Source of the DNA: Mnemiopsis leidyi | Lineage: Eukaryota > Ctenophora > Tentaculata > Lobata > Bolinopsidae | DNA length: 64,000 nucleotides | Assembly (NCBI GenBank): GCA_000226015.1 | Contig: JH154184.1 | Span: 1,138,869 to 1,202,868 of the forward strand | Reading direction: 5' to 3' | In this document: one piece after another, positions 25,236 to 38,297 of the stretch | Layout: each line of letters starts with the position of its first letter | How positions within the stretch are numbered: position 1 is the stretch's first letter | The notes under the pieces: generated by a model | Database searches by the model: none | What the model saw: the letters and a program-made list of their open reading frames with translations, nothing else | What the model was told of the DNA's origin: nothing | Position numbers and translations under genes: made by a program

Positions 25236-25485
25236 ATACATTTCTTTATCACTATACACTGAACTATACATTTCTTTATCACTATACACTAAACTATACA
25301 TTACTTTATCACTATACACTAAACTATACATTTCTTTATCACTATACACTGAACTATACATTTCTTTATCACTATACACTAAACTATACATTACTTTATC
25401 ACTATACACTAAACTATACATTTCTTTATCACTATACACTAAACTATACATTTATTTCTCACTATACACTACACCATAAATTACT
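25236..25485. repeat. 30-bp minisatellite, about 8 copies
   Basis: The unit, about TTATCACTATACACTAAACT plus ATACATTTCT, is repeated about eight times with only one to three differences per copy, so the array is young or homogenised. Alternate copies share ATTACT in place of ATTTCT, which suggests a 60- or 90-bp higher-order period. Being a multiple of three, it is open on both strands (YTFLYHYTLN on plus); I read that as incidental. Confidence 0.9.
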
Positions 25486-28400
25486 TTCTTTCTATAAATC
25501 GCATTGTAATTTCTAAACTACATTATACTTTTCCCAACGTACAATACCGTACATGTTGTATACAATATACATTATGTGTACAAGTCACCTCGCCAATCTT
25601 GCCAATATGTAAGAGAAGGGGGGACCTGTAACTAACAACTTAATGACATTCATGTTTAAATTGAGAGATAACACGCAGTGACCAATGTAATCAGTAAACA
25701 AACTGTTGTTACTTCTTAAAGGGCGTGGTCATTACAGTTAGTATTTAAATCGTGCTCTCTCGGTCATGCAAAGATTAGACTTAGCGGTTGTTCTGTTGGG
25801 GTTAACAGTCGGTAGAAAGATCCGCCTGCATCAAACAGTTTCAACGGACAATACACAGGACAAAGAATTCCACAGAAGTGAGCAAATTTGGTTTTCTCGT
25901 CCAGCTAATATCAGGATATGTGAGACTCCTTTCGGCATTTAGAACGATAGAATTCGGTCTTCTGCCTCACTCATACTGAAGTTCCCTTGCACCCACAGAC
26001 GTTTACTTCCGAGATTCTATTTGACTTCAGAAATACCTAGAGGTATTAAGTAACCAAGCGGCTAGCCTTATTTTTCTTAAAGGTTTGTTTTCTACCAAAC
26101 TTTTCACGATTTTTCCTTATCCGGTAATCTAAGCTAGGTGGCATAACTTGGACTGGGGCACGCCTTCGGACCCGCTGTAATTTAATTAAACTTTCACTGC
26201 ACTCGCTTCACAAACATAATGTAATATCAGACCTCTTCGGCTTTTACTTCTCCTAGATTGCGTCACATTCATAATATTATCAGCTAAGCGAGATGCCAGC
26301 CATAATCAGTACTGTCCTTAAAGGTTCAGATAAGACATAAACCGAACAAGGTTTCCAAGTTGAACGGATTCGTTGCGAAAATTGGTCTTGGAATGTCGTT
26401 CTCATAAGATAGAATGCTAGGAATCTTGTTTTTTCAATGGAAATTATTCCGTTGGAATTTTTCGCCCCACAAAGGGCCTGCTGCATTTCACAAAATTGTA
26501 TAAGTGTCTAGCTCACACATATTTCCTTCCAATCTGTAGCACTGATTGGACGATTTCAATCACACGATCAAAATAATCAACCGTGATTGGCCGGAAGGTA
26601 CCCCTAGAGTCTACATGCTGTCTGTCTCTAGCCAATTAAAGCGCACACTCGGTAACGTTTACACTCAGGGTCTTCTGATGACGGAGTGTGCTAAATATAG
26701 CCCGCAGCTCGCTCTATCCTGGGAGGACTGTCAAGAATCCAGAGTCAAGACGGACTTAACCCGGCCTGTGTGATTGGATGATGCATAGCGCGTGACAAAA
26801 ATTTTAGGTCTTGATTCGTTCGAAGTTTGCACGTGCAGAATCGCCACACGATGGTTGGTTAGTGATATATCTCGTCATCTCTCCGAAAAAGTGTAGCATG
26901 TAGTGTGAGGGAGGGCGTGAAAGTCACTTTATAATGTTACGAAGGAATATATACTGTTCGCTGACGCAGTGGATGACGTAGTTTTGCTAAGAGTGGAATT
27001 TAATCGTACAGCATTATACAGCATTATATCCGTAGTCAAGTTTCCTTTTATATCTTGACATGTTGACAAGTACTTCGGGCACTCTCTTGTCATCTGACCT
27101 CATCACAATTTTAAAACATTCTTTATATAGGTACCCGGGCTTGTAAACAAGTATCGTCAAGGTGCTTCCCTCTTTTAGAATCCAGAAAAACTCATGAATA
27201 TGATAATGAGGGGCGATAGTATCTATTGTTGGAATAACTGTGTTATTCAACGTTGAAATAAGCTTCAGTGTACGATCGTGAAGTTACAGTTCCGCCTCAT
27301 TGAAATTTGTACTCCCAGTAGTCTACTAACTTGCAAATTTAGAAGAGTTTCAAAAGCAACTGTTGGCTGGGACTGATAAGTCTTATAGAGATATAGCATC
27401 AATATTCAGCTAGGGAATCAGCGTTAAATTTGGCAGTATCATTCATCTTTGACCTTTCTACTGTTCTTGCCATGATTTAGGAAAATGTTATGACAAAATT
27501 ATCATTTTCACAACGATATTATATTTCTAGAGATAAAACTTGACACTTCTTTAAAATTTCGACCAAATACTGTCACTCCCACGACCCACACATGTTTCGA
27601 AGTGTTAGAAAAGTGAATAATTCCACTGTTAACTCCCACATCTTAAAACATGCAGTCATCATGTGCTAGTTTTCTCTTTATCATTATCAAATACCTTCAC
27701 CCCATTTTCCGTTTATATAAAATCATACATTACCGACCACAGGACCCGAGGACCACTGAGTGATCTGAAGAGCAAACCGCCCAATTTTCTATGACATAAT
27801 GCCCTGGCAAAAGTGTGGAGATACTTGCAAAGTGAAGCCCCTGCAGCCTGCTGTTGTAGTGACGATTAGGTGATTTAGCGGTGATCTTACGGTTGGCGCG
27901 GTAACCTGCGGTGTTAGCCAGAGGTCCCGGCTGATAACTCTACAATTCTTGCAAGGTTTCCGGAGTTTAAACCCCCTCCTGGCAGCAAACCCCAACTTAG
28001 AGTCTCCAACACTAGCCAGTGTTGTCGGACAACATGATGCCGGTCACTGTGACCACATATCGTGTCACATCGTTACTGATTGTGTCATTAGTAACGCTCG
28101 GCCGGTACACACGCAGGACAGGAAGCGTTAGGGTCACGTCAGCGGTCCTTACTGACCGCTAAGTGCCGCTCGTTAGGTCCTTTTTGTGGACGTCTCCATG
28201 TGCGGCAAAAGTTTTGCTCGTGCAAATTTGGACACGTGTTCACGTGCTTTGTTTCCCACGATGGATGATGAACCTACAGCCAGCAGCTGCAGAGGAGTTG
28301 TTCTGGGAGCTGAATGGAGGGTGAATGTGAGGAGAACGTCTGTGAATTTTGGAGTAGATATTTCGGGGTCCTCGTGTGCTGGACCGTGAAAAACAAAGCT

Positions 28401-31400
28401 TCAAGTGGCAAACTTTCATGTGACATGCGCATTGTTCTTCGGAATGTTCCCACGGTATATAATAGTACAAGTACTTTCCGTGTAGTTGTACATGTAGTAG
28501 CTGTAGTATAACAATGTGAGCCCTCTAGACGGTAGACAGAGGAAGGTAGACGGCGGCTATTGGACTGTCTGTATCGACCCTACAGACAATGGGGTCACGT
28601 GCGGAGTTAATTGTCACGTGACCCTGGTATGTTACATCATTATCTTTTGTTCTGGTTAAATGTAGTAGAAGATAATCGACATTTTGTATGTGATCGCAAC
28701 CATTCTAAATCATGTTTGCCCTGAAATATAACTAAGACATATTGAAGGTTTAATAACAGGTTATACGGCAGAAACACTGTTTTGAAGACACGGAACTGTA
28801 TCAAACATCATAAACATCATAATTCATAAACCGAGCATCGATTCTTTGAACTTTCATATAATTTAGATAAATAAAATCCGTTTTTAAATATTTTCGTTAT
28901 GGAAGATTAAAGTTTGGAGCACAATTTAAACGCTCATTGCTTCGTTAGGCTGCTAAAATTGTGAAGCACGTAGAGTTTAAGAAGCTGTTTTGGTGCATTC
29001 TAGTGAGAGTACCGAATCTTGTTCTATTTTGAACAACAATGAACCACCAAGACTCTAAGTTCTAACGTTTGCAAAACTAATGATCTTATGTATCCAACAA
29101 GCACTTTTAGCCGAGCTGAACTTGTCAAATCGAACATTTGTGGCCAAAGTTCCACTTCTCTCCTTCTCACTCACCATATTCCAATGTCCCGGAGTCCGCA
29201 ATGCTATCCACCAGAACATTTGAATCGGGACTCTACAATGAATAGTCCAGATTTCTATTTTGGTCAGATCTATCTTTAGATTTTACCGTGCTCGACTTGC
29301 TTGATCGGTGCATGGTCTTATGGAGCCCTGCTTGTTGGAATACCGCGGACCTGCAACCCGTGACTATGTAGAAGAAGTGTTGAAATTCAAACATCTCCCA
29401 TTGTTTAACTTGAATCTTTTATCCTAGAGATCTAGAGTAAGAGGTAAGATTCAGCCAGACATGAAGATCGGGTAGACATTTAAGTCGGAAAGACAGACTA
29501 AAATTTCAGGATTGTTCAGGTTTCAATTACACGGTGACTGTTCTGCCAGACTCACGGCTGCTAAGTCAATCAGTTTGACGCCTCTTGCGGGGATTTTGGC
29601 CTGAAGTGTTGTGGTGATTTCAGTCAAAAGGGACAGCAGTAATTATTAATTAGACGAGGATTTTCAGAACCAAGCACTGGGTTGTAACCACAAAGAAGCT
29701 GGATATCTCATTGGCTGATGAGGAGCATGTGACTTGGCCTGTGAATCGCTCATTGGTTACTTAGCGACGTGGTGGTTGCTGGGAGACTGGCACACAATGG
29801 CACAAGACCTACAGACAAAACAGACAAATTGAGAGTTAATCTGTAACACTCACAGACAGCCAATGAGACGGCCGGAAATTAAGTGCCGACCAATCACGAA
29901 GCTCGATAGCGACACGTGACGATCCTGCAGACAGACAGGGTTCGCACCGACTGGAACATTTGTTATGGCGGTAGAATCAAATATTAGCCGACCCGTGAAT
30001 ATGTAATGTGTACAAAGTGGCGCAAAACAAGGCGGCAACGGGCAATCCTCGGTCTCTCTGGACGACACATTCTTGTATAGCATTCCTGGGTTATCACAGG
30101 AATTGTTGCTAGTATTAGGCCTTAAAGCTATGACATAACTGGGTTTGTAATCTTGATACTTGTACATTTCACATTATTAATGTATTGCGTAATGTCACAA
30201 AATATAGTCCACATAAAATGTAGAGTATATAAAACTAACGGACGGAGGCAGTGTAAGCTGCACTGCATTTCGTAATGTCTCTCTGGCTCTGGTCAGGTGC
30301 TAGCATATCATGTTACACAGCTCGGGTAGAGATACCCGCCAAATGCAGGACTGCACGTGTCGCGCGTCATGTGCACGTGATTCGACGTCACGACACGTGA
30401 TCATACGCCCGGAGTCACTTGCCAGCCACGTGGGTTGGAGGTGCTGAAAAACGTTGACACCGTCGAGGGCTTGGGAGCAGGGAACTAGCGGTCAAATGGA
30501 GGTTGCGTGGGAAGTTATGGAGCTTGTGCCGTATGTGTAAGAGTGAAGAAGAGAGGGTCCATAAGTTACAGGTTTCTTCTTCGTGAGACTAGAATTTTCT
30601 TAAGAAAGTAAACTGTGGAAATGTGGAACATTTCGTTGCTTTCTACGACACATATATTTGGGTTCTGCAATTCTAGTTTCTGGTCCTGTTCCAGATGGGT
30701 CTTATCAACTATTTGTCACTAACTTGGCCACTACAAAATAGCGCACTAAACCTGTCACACCTGTAAATCTTATCCCGGCTGTAAATTGCAGTATTTGCTG
30801 TCCGCCATGTCCATCGTGCCGATGTTTGCCGAGGGCACACGCTCTGAAGTGGATATTTGTGGCCGGAGTTGAGCGTCCTACCATCATCGATTTGTCATTA
30901 TCTGGTCTTCCGTCGGACACGGCATATCTGACATGTATCACGAGCTGTAATCGACCTGTCAGGCACAGAAATTTGAGAGTAATTAAACATTCAGACCATG
31001 ATATTTTGTATCGCGGAAGGTTGAAGGGTAATGTGACGTTAATTGCAGTGTACAAACGTACTGTTGATACAATAATAGTTTCTTCTTGGCATGATCCCAA
31101 TATTTGATCTATTGTGATGTATTTTGAGGATACAATGGCTTGGCAGATGCCTGGTGGTATTGACTTTGTCGCATACGTACTATTATCTTTGTAATAAGCC
31201 GTGACTTGGTATCCAATTTCTTGGTCCCAGTTCAATATAAGTCAGTTAGTACCCTGATATTACAGTACCACAACATATGGATTATGGATATTATTACCTT
31301 ATTAAGAAGTGATGAATCTGGGAGTTCAGAGTTCATACCATATCTCCGATATCGGATATACTCCGTTACTCAGCCAGTTCGGGTGCTGTTTTGAGATAGT

Positions 31401-33068
31401 AGGAAATCAAATTTCTAACCTTCAAAACCTAATGAACATAGAAAGTTGCAGCAGTCAACACTGTTACATTATTAACTATTATTCTGGCAGATAACACGTT
31501 TAGCTACCTTTTAGATTATCCAATTTCGGGATAGAACGTGAGAATTAACCTACCAATGTACCCACGTCCTTGGTTTTAAAAATCTCAGAAATTTTAGTGG
31601 GAATTCAGAATTTTGGTAAATCGACCACGGACCACTAAAATGGCAAATTCAAATCTACATGACTGATTGCCACCTGGAGGTAAATGTGCAATGGCAAATC
31701 CAACTTTTATGGCGTTTATAAACCTCCATTAGCTAAGTAGCACTGATTTAATGACTGGCTTACGGCTTTTAAAGGTTAATCTTCATAGAATGCAGCAAAT
31801 TTTACATTGCAACCATTTGAGGTCCTAATGTGAACACAGAGGACAGAGCATACTGTTTTAATCAAAGTTTACTGGTACATATATCGCAAAGTTGTAAGTT
31901 TGTCTCAGTTAAAGTTAAAATAGCTTGTCTCAAAACAACGTCTATTTACCACAAATAGCTGCTACTAAGATGATGTAATCTTTCCGCCACAATTCTTGCA
32001 CCACTACCTAATATGGATATTGCCGTCTCACACATATTGTAACCACATTCCAGCAGGTACTTCCGTCCTACTTGAATACTCGGGGTGCATGGCTTGTACG
32101 GGCGTTCAGGGCGGGTCTCGGGGCAGGTGAATTAGGCCTTCAGGAAAAAGGGGCAGAGAGTGGCTTTCCCTCGATTATCATGACGTAACCGTAATCCGGG
32201 TTGAAAATGTCGTAGTGAGCGCGCGCGGTGACGCTTTTGTAAGAAAATTTACCTCCGCTTAAAAATTAAATTTCTATCTGGACGCGCGCAGCGTTATGAA
32301 TTGTTGAATGGTCGGAACGGCATGAACTAATTAGTAATTCATTCATACTATCATAACTCTCCGTTTCGTGTCGTCTACTCTTTCATCTCCAACGTATCAC
32401 CAAGAAATCTTCTAAGTGCTAACCAGAAATCCTGAACAGCTATTTAGAGGGATCACCCGTTCATCATCATGTCAGGGCGAAGGGCATTTGATATAGATCA
32501 GTGTACCTAAAAATGTAATGACTGTTCAATTCCTTATGGGATCCACTATAACCATGGTAGGGAAACCGTAGATGCTAGTAACGATAACCAAGAGTTTGTC
32601 CGAACAAACACCTCGTTTCTTTTTTATGTCTACAGAACACCCAACTCTCCACTCTCCAGTCCTATAAGAATTCTAAATGAGTTATGACTTATTAGTCATT
32701 GTTTTTAGATAAGTCGCAATTTGATATCGAATTTTATAGAAGTATTGACAGGTATAGCATTCTGTAACAGGTAACTTAAGTCTTAACCGTCAGTCGACAG
32801 TCTCTAAGTTACATCGGTAGGTTATAGTATTTCAAACAATTAAAACTAAACTGATAAAAAATTATTTTTCTCGATGTACAAAGTTTATTGAATCTAAAGT
32901 TAGTCAAATTCTTAGTAAGTTCTCAATAATCATTAGGTACTGCGTTCCCTCTATTCAATCCCATCGTATCTGCTTGGCTGCCTCACTTTAGGTAAGTGTC
33001 TCAGATTAGGTACAGCTGTAATTAACGCATGGCGTTTTCGAGGTAAAGCGTCGAAAATTACCGACATC
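25486..33068. other. Stretch without a recognised gene
   Basis: The longest open frame (30705-31235, minus, 176 codons) lacks any recognisable domain. CACGTG is again frequent: about 26830, two between 28230 and 28245, two between 28595 and 28622, 29914, and four between 30350 and 30435. The 20-mer at 27223-27242 repeats that at 16133-16152. Small AT-rich repeats otherwise. Confidence 0.35.
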
Positions 33069-34272
33069 TTACATATCATTCTCATTTTCTGGCGAGTTTG
33101 CTTCTTCACTGCAACATTTTATTGACTCCAAGTAGATCTGAAGTAGGAATCATTTCAAAACTCGTAAGTACGCATATCTTGGACCATCGCCAGGGGGTGT
33201 TTCAGTTTAAGTGCCCTAATATGCTGTGAGCGTATTACCCAGTTGACTGCATTTTAAACTGATTGCTGATATCAATTATCTGAATTACTTACCTGACGCG
33301 ACAAGATTGACGCTGCTACAAACATAGAAAGAGCTACAAGGAGGAAAACTAAACTCCAGCCCCACGTCGTATATTGGAGGATGATTGCCCCGGAAAGGGG
33401 ACCAAATATTGCTCCTACAGATCCGGTACCGTCAATTATACCTGTTAAAGAGCGTTTGTCATTCGGGGATGTATTTTTAGATAAAAGATTCGCAATATCA
33501 ATATAATATTGTGTCAAAAATGTGCGAATCGACATCGGTCGAAGGTAGTGATGTCTTATGGCTATTTCATATTAGTTACGACTTAAACCTTACGACAATC
33601 CTACCTGTTGCCATGCCGACCAGTTTTTCATTTCTTCCTGTGTGTATTGATTGTATTCTGTTGATTACTGCTGGCATACAAGCACTAGCCAATGAGTATG
33701 GGCCATTCTGAGTTATTCCAACACACAACACTATCACTGAAAAGTTAACTTATAATACGATGATCATGTATCTACATTTAGTGAGCAAGGATATTTACAT
33801 TCTGTCAATTTTCTTTTATGATATGCAAAGGACATGCTGAGTTGAGATTTAAGTTACAGTATTGAGACAGGTATCTTTGGGGAGAGGTCACAAATTTTAC
33901 CAGTAAAAAGCTAGAAAGCTCCGGTTTCTAGCTTCCCATCGGTCAAAATTCGTGCTCCCGCCCCAACAACAATACCATTCTCTATCAGATATAGATAAAG
34001 ATCAATAAAATTCTAGAATATCGTTATAAAACTTACATAGAAAAATAACTATAAGAGTTGTAGATCTGTCAGAGTACCAGTAAAGTATTAGTACAAACAC
34101 AGAAGCAGAAGCAGAGAAAGCAGTGCTCAATAAGCCGTACACTTCTGCGGCAAACGCTGCTGCACCAATGATTAAAGTGCCTGAAATTAGAGAACGTCTA
34201 GCAGAAGGACAGACAGACAAATGTTCGGACGGACAAGCAGACAGGCAGACAGGCAGACAGGCAGACAGACAT

Positions 34273-34349
<77 letters not shown>

Positions 34350-36683
34350 ATGATAGAATGATAGACTGACAGATAGACAGAATGATAGACTGACAGATAG
34401 ACAGAATGACACAGACAGAATGACAGACATACTTACCAATGCATCCTCCCAACCCCCACACCGCCGTAAACCAGCAGGAAAGAACGTAAGTAATCTTTAA
34501 TCCCTGTATTGTTAGTGACTCAAACCATGTCGGTATCCAGTAGTACAGAACGTAAACGCCTGGTTGACAAAGTGTATCTTTTATTAGGGTCGCGGCGAAT
34601 TTGTTTTGGAATTTGTTTGTCGAACAATCTTACGATTTATGGGACACTGTGATTAACTAGGTTGTCGGAGTAGAAAGGTTGCTTTCATGATACTTTGTCC
34701 CGATTTGAAAGATATAACTTACTAAGTTTCACGAAGAAGAGATGAACCGCATACTCTAAGATACCAGGTAGTTTAAGTGCCTCTAACAAAGTTTCTTTTT
34801 TATCCGTTTCTTCCACATCTTCTGAATTGAATTCATATTAGTTGTAGTAGAATCCATATTTTCCTCCATTGCTTACTTAAATATACGCTTAAAATACAAG
34901 ATTTTACTCGGCGATCACCCAAACATACCCTGATCTATTGTATTCGACAGCGACTGCCTCTTCTGCCGTCTCTCATCCCTGCCTCCACGAGACTGTTCAC
35001 CTCTTTCTTTGTTAGATAATATCGGCGTTTTTTCTGAGGGTTTATTTAACGGATATAAGTATCATTTTCTTCATTTCTTCGAAACTGCACCAATCACGTT
35101 AAAAAAATTCCATCCCACTCTGTATTGTGTTTTAAACATTAAAACCATTATTTGATTCATTAAGTTCAAAAAGTTCCCAAACCGTTTAGCAAGGGTTGCG
35201 CATCGGGAGGTAAATTAGGCATGAAGAAAATGTCCAGAATTCCAATAAGTATTATCACCAGCCCACACACTATGAAACACGTCCCCCAGGTCTCAAACGT
35301 AGTCATTGCAAAACTCGATATCACGCAACCTACCACTATCCCTGGAGGTTGTTGTTATTGATTTAACTCAACCTCGAAACTAAGGAAGTTAATTACCTTA
35401 ACAGTTGAAAGTTAATTACCTTAAAAGTTGAAAGTCAGACCGTACTTAAATTTAAAAACTCTGAGCGTACCTAGAAACTCCAAACGTACCTAGGAACTCT
35501 AAATACGTGTCTCGAAATCCTAAAAATGCCTAGAAACTCTGGACATACCTAGAAACTATGAACATACCTAGAAACTATGAAACTATGAACGTAGCTAGAA
35601 ACTCTAAGTCCTAGAAACTCTGAAAATACATGGAAACTCTGACTGAGCGTACCCTGCATATCTAAACGTACCTAGAAACTTGCAACTCCCGAACGCAGTC
35701 ATGATGAAATCTCTGGCTACTTCGTGACAGAAGTAGTAATCGAGAATCTTGATGAGAGGTGGGTATCCAAACGACTCCGAAAATCCGTTAATTATTCTGA
35801 TAATGAAGAAATACCTGAAAATTCCAAACTTACCAAAAGATTGACCCTCAAGTGTTTAAACTTTTTCAATTTCGATCAGGTAAAATAACAATTTTTCAGG
35901 TTATATCAATATGTAAAATGTCTCTCAAAACGATGTAATTGTTTTACTAAGTATGCCTCACAGCTGTCGTTCAGTACTTACTACTTACCAATAGTTGTGA
36001 ATGTTCCAGAAGTTAGCCAGGCCGTACAAGATAGTCGTTACACCCGCGGCAAAACATCCGAATATCAGGAGGTGCTTGCAGTCAAACTTTTCACAGAGAT
36101 AGCCCACCACGAATATTCCCAAAGCATAGGCCGCTGAAATTGTAATAATTTAACTTTGACAATATCAATTTTTAACCTCGGGGCCATCCTGGCCAATTTA
36201 ACTTTCTTTTCTGGCTGTCATTTTAATGTTAAGGTAAAAGTCAAAAATTTGGCGACCATTTATTGAACTGAGATCGTGGTCACGCGGTGCCTTCAGGCAC
36301 AATGAATCTGTTGAGACCTTCAGAGCCTACCCATCACTCACCAAGACTGGCAGTATCTAGGATCCCGAGGAGTAACCAACCATTACCCCCGTCAAAGGGG
36401 GCCCACGTTTTCAGAAGTGTCATTTTCACCAGGCTGTAAGGCTCACGTGATACGTAGAAACCGAAGTACGTGAGAAAAGCAAGCGAGTATACTTGTACCT
36501 GGGGACGGTATTATTATGATGTTATATGATGTTATATTATGATTATACATGCTGCATGGTCAGTATAGACATTGATAGAATCTAGGATAAAGTCAGATGA
36601 AATCGTCATTCCAATAAGACAAATGAGAACTGTAGAACAACTTGATGCTTCAATGCACTTACTTGATATGATCGGGAAACCAT
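33069..36683 (-). CDS. SLC37-family sugar-phosphate transporter, 12 exons
   Basis: Twelve exons join in phase into a 481-residue major facilitator transporter: 36663-36683, 36342-36498, 35989-36133, 35672-35814, 35183-35341, 34929-35033, 34723-34821, 34437-34559, 34037-34180, 33605-33736, 33293-33441, 33069-33137. All junctions are GT-AG and the coding sum is 1446 nt. SLC37 members exchange glucose-6-phosphate or glycerol-3-phosphate for phosphate, mostly in the ER membrane. Family matches: YVSREPYSLVK in exon 2 (YHMSRKP type), AYALGIF and FWNIHNYWYF in exon 3, ALKLPGILEYA in exon 7, NGPYSLA in exon 10, and GIIDGTGSVGAIFGPLSG in exon 11, a hallmark block. The charged central loop (exon 6) is typical of MFS. 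About 12 membrane segments are expected. The N-terminus is shorter than in human SLC37A1/A2. The last exon and the donor of exon 5 (GTTTGG) are the least certain parts. The subtype is not assigned. Confidence 0.88.
34230..34425. repeat. (ACAG)n microsatellite filling intron 8 of the SLC37-like gene
   Basis: ACAG tetranucleotides run almost uninterrupted from 34235 to 34348, with degraded ACAGAATG/ATAGACTG copies on to about 34425. In the transcript (minus strand) this is a CUGU/UGUC repeat filling most of a 256-nt intron, from just after the exon 8 donor to about 50 nt before the exon 9 acceptor. Confidence 0.95.
35455..35690 (-). repeat. ~19-bp minisatellite built from the exon 4 splice donor, intron 4
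   Basis: On the coding (minus) strand the exon 4 donor reads AAGTTTCTAG|GTACGTTTAG. Downstream, inside intron 4, about ten degenerate units of about 19 bp carry AGAGTTTCTAGGTACGTTC or close variants, so copies of the exon end plus GT donor recur through the first 230 bp of the intron. Several keep TAG|GTACG or TAG|GTATG and could act as donors. The array evidently grew by tandem duplication across the exon-intron junction. Confidence 0.8.
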
Positions 36684-37785
36684 GACAGAAACTTCCAACT
36701 TGATGCTTCTACTCTTGCGACTGAACGACTTCCTGACACACTTTCCTACTTTCACTCCACAAAGTATTTAGATCAAGCTGATCAAGGCGATCGGTCTCCG
36801 GCGTCAAACTTTTTGTCGATCTTATGACATGATAAATAGATGAAGAGAAATTAAGTCAGCACTTCATATCTTGCTGCCTAATATCTTTATTCATCCTGTA
36901 TTCTAAGTCCCTGTTCGAATATTTGAAATTTAGTAAGACTTCAGTTCAAATATTAAATGCAAAAGTGACAGGCAGCAATAGTAAATTCAAAATCACAAAA
37001 ATCATAGAAACAAATCAACTGAAGATAAATTCAAGTAAATCAGGTAGCCGCAGTATTCGGTACTAGTATGTAGACTATTGCTTACAATCAACAAAATATA
37101 TTGTATTTGTATTTGTACACTATAGATTGCATACTAAGCATGGATAATGGACAATGCATAGATGCCGCAATTCTTTAGTTGGTGTGGAATATTAGAGTAA
37201 TTCTGCTAGAAAACTTCCATTGTGTGCAATATAGTTAAGTTAAGTTGGTTTTTTAACCAGAAACTGTTTTAGTCAGGTTATCGAATTGTCGACTTGAATA
37301 GAAGTCGCCTGACATGGTACAACGCAAACAATTAAAATCTTGGAAACCGTCCTCCTTGCCTGAACCTACCAGCAAAGTTGAACTTAAATACTGATAGAAA
37401 AAACTTTGTTAATAGTTTGATACAAATGGGTTTATGGCAATAAGACTTGGGCCATAAAACTGCAAGCGCGTGAAATTTACGTATCAGGATAAGTATTAAG
37501 TAGTTATTTCATGTGGTAGAATAACACTTAATTGATTTACCAATAGGGCTTAATTTGCTAAATAATAGAGAACACAATATGTATGGGTTTTAAAGAGATA
37601 ACAATGATTACACGCACATTTAATGTTTAGAAAGCCTTACAACAAGACTTCTGTAAAAAAACGAAAGACGCGCTTTATTTTGCAGAGGAATTTTTGAACA
37701 TTTTGATTACGCTGTTCTACTACTTAATTCTTTAGAACGTTACCGTACATGGCAGCCACTACAGCACCGATCCTAAATCGGTATG
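36684..37785. other. Upstream flank of the SLC37-like gene
   Basis: AT-rich, no coding frame recognised. It should contain the promoter of the minus-strand transporter gene; no clear TATA box was singled out. Confidence 0.4.
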
Positions 37786-38297
37786 AGGGTCATATAGTTC
37801 GGTGAGTGGGGCGATTGTCGCATATGGCGCCATTCAGTGGAAGTGTGGAGCAACTGGATGTTCAAATTGGCGCTAATGGCGATCGCCAGTGGTAACCATT
37901 GGATCCATATGATAATGGAACCCACAGATCCACTCGATTGCGATACTACCAATCACCACTCTAGGTGTATGGATCATTTGGAATTCCAATGGCACCAATC
38001 GTGCAAATGGAGACAATTGACCCAACGGCGATTCATTGATGACAATGGTGTCAGTGGCGCAAATATAGACAGCTGTGCAATGAATCCCATTGTGGACAAC
38101 AGACAATGTCGATTCATTGGCGACAATCAGAAAATTTTTATGGCGACAATTACTTGGCTCTTATGGTCGCCAATGGCGATAGGGATAACCATAAGCGCCA
38201 GTCACCACATCGCTATTTGGGCCAATGTAACATCCATTCGTTCCTCTGAATGGATCCATTTGCTGCAATTGCCCTTCTCACCAAACTATATGACCCT
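37786..38297. mobile_element. Foldback / non-autonomous DNA element with ~50-bp terminal inverted repeats
   Basis: The left end begins AGGGTCATATAGTTCGGTGA and the right end, read in reverse complement, begins AGGGTCATATAGTTTGGTGA. The match continues, with some mismatches, to CCATTCAG about 50 bp in. Weaker inverted similarity (GGATGTT, ATTGGC, GCGAT) carries on toward the centre, so the whole 512 bp can fold back. The interior is rich in short ATTGGCG/CGCCAAT and CCAATGG words. A 179-codon open frame (37837-38376) runs through and past it but shows no domain and is read as incidental. No clear target-site duplication is visible. It is probably a MITE or foldback element mobilised by a transposase elsewhere. 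Confidence 0.75.

Noticed and set aside
25196-25516. 106-codon YTFLYHYTLN repeat protein
   Set aside because: It is the 30-bp minisatellite; the opposite strand is equally open, which argues against coding.
30705-31235. 176-codon minus-strand open frame
   Set aside because: No recognisable motif, and a 93-codon frame overlaps on the other strand; treated as chance.
34002-34461. Cys/Leu/Ser/Val-rich minus-strand frames (CLSVCLSV repeats)
   Set aside because: These are translations of the (ACAG)n microsatellite in an intron of the SLC37-like gene. Part of the first frame overlaps real exon 9.
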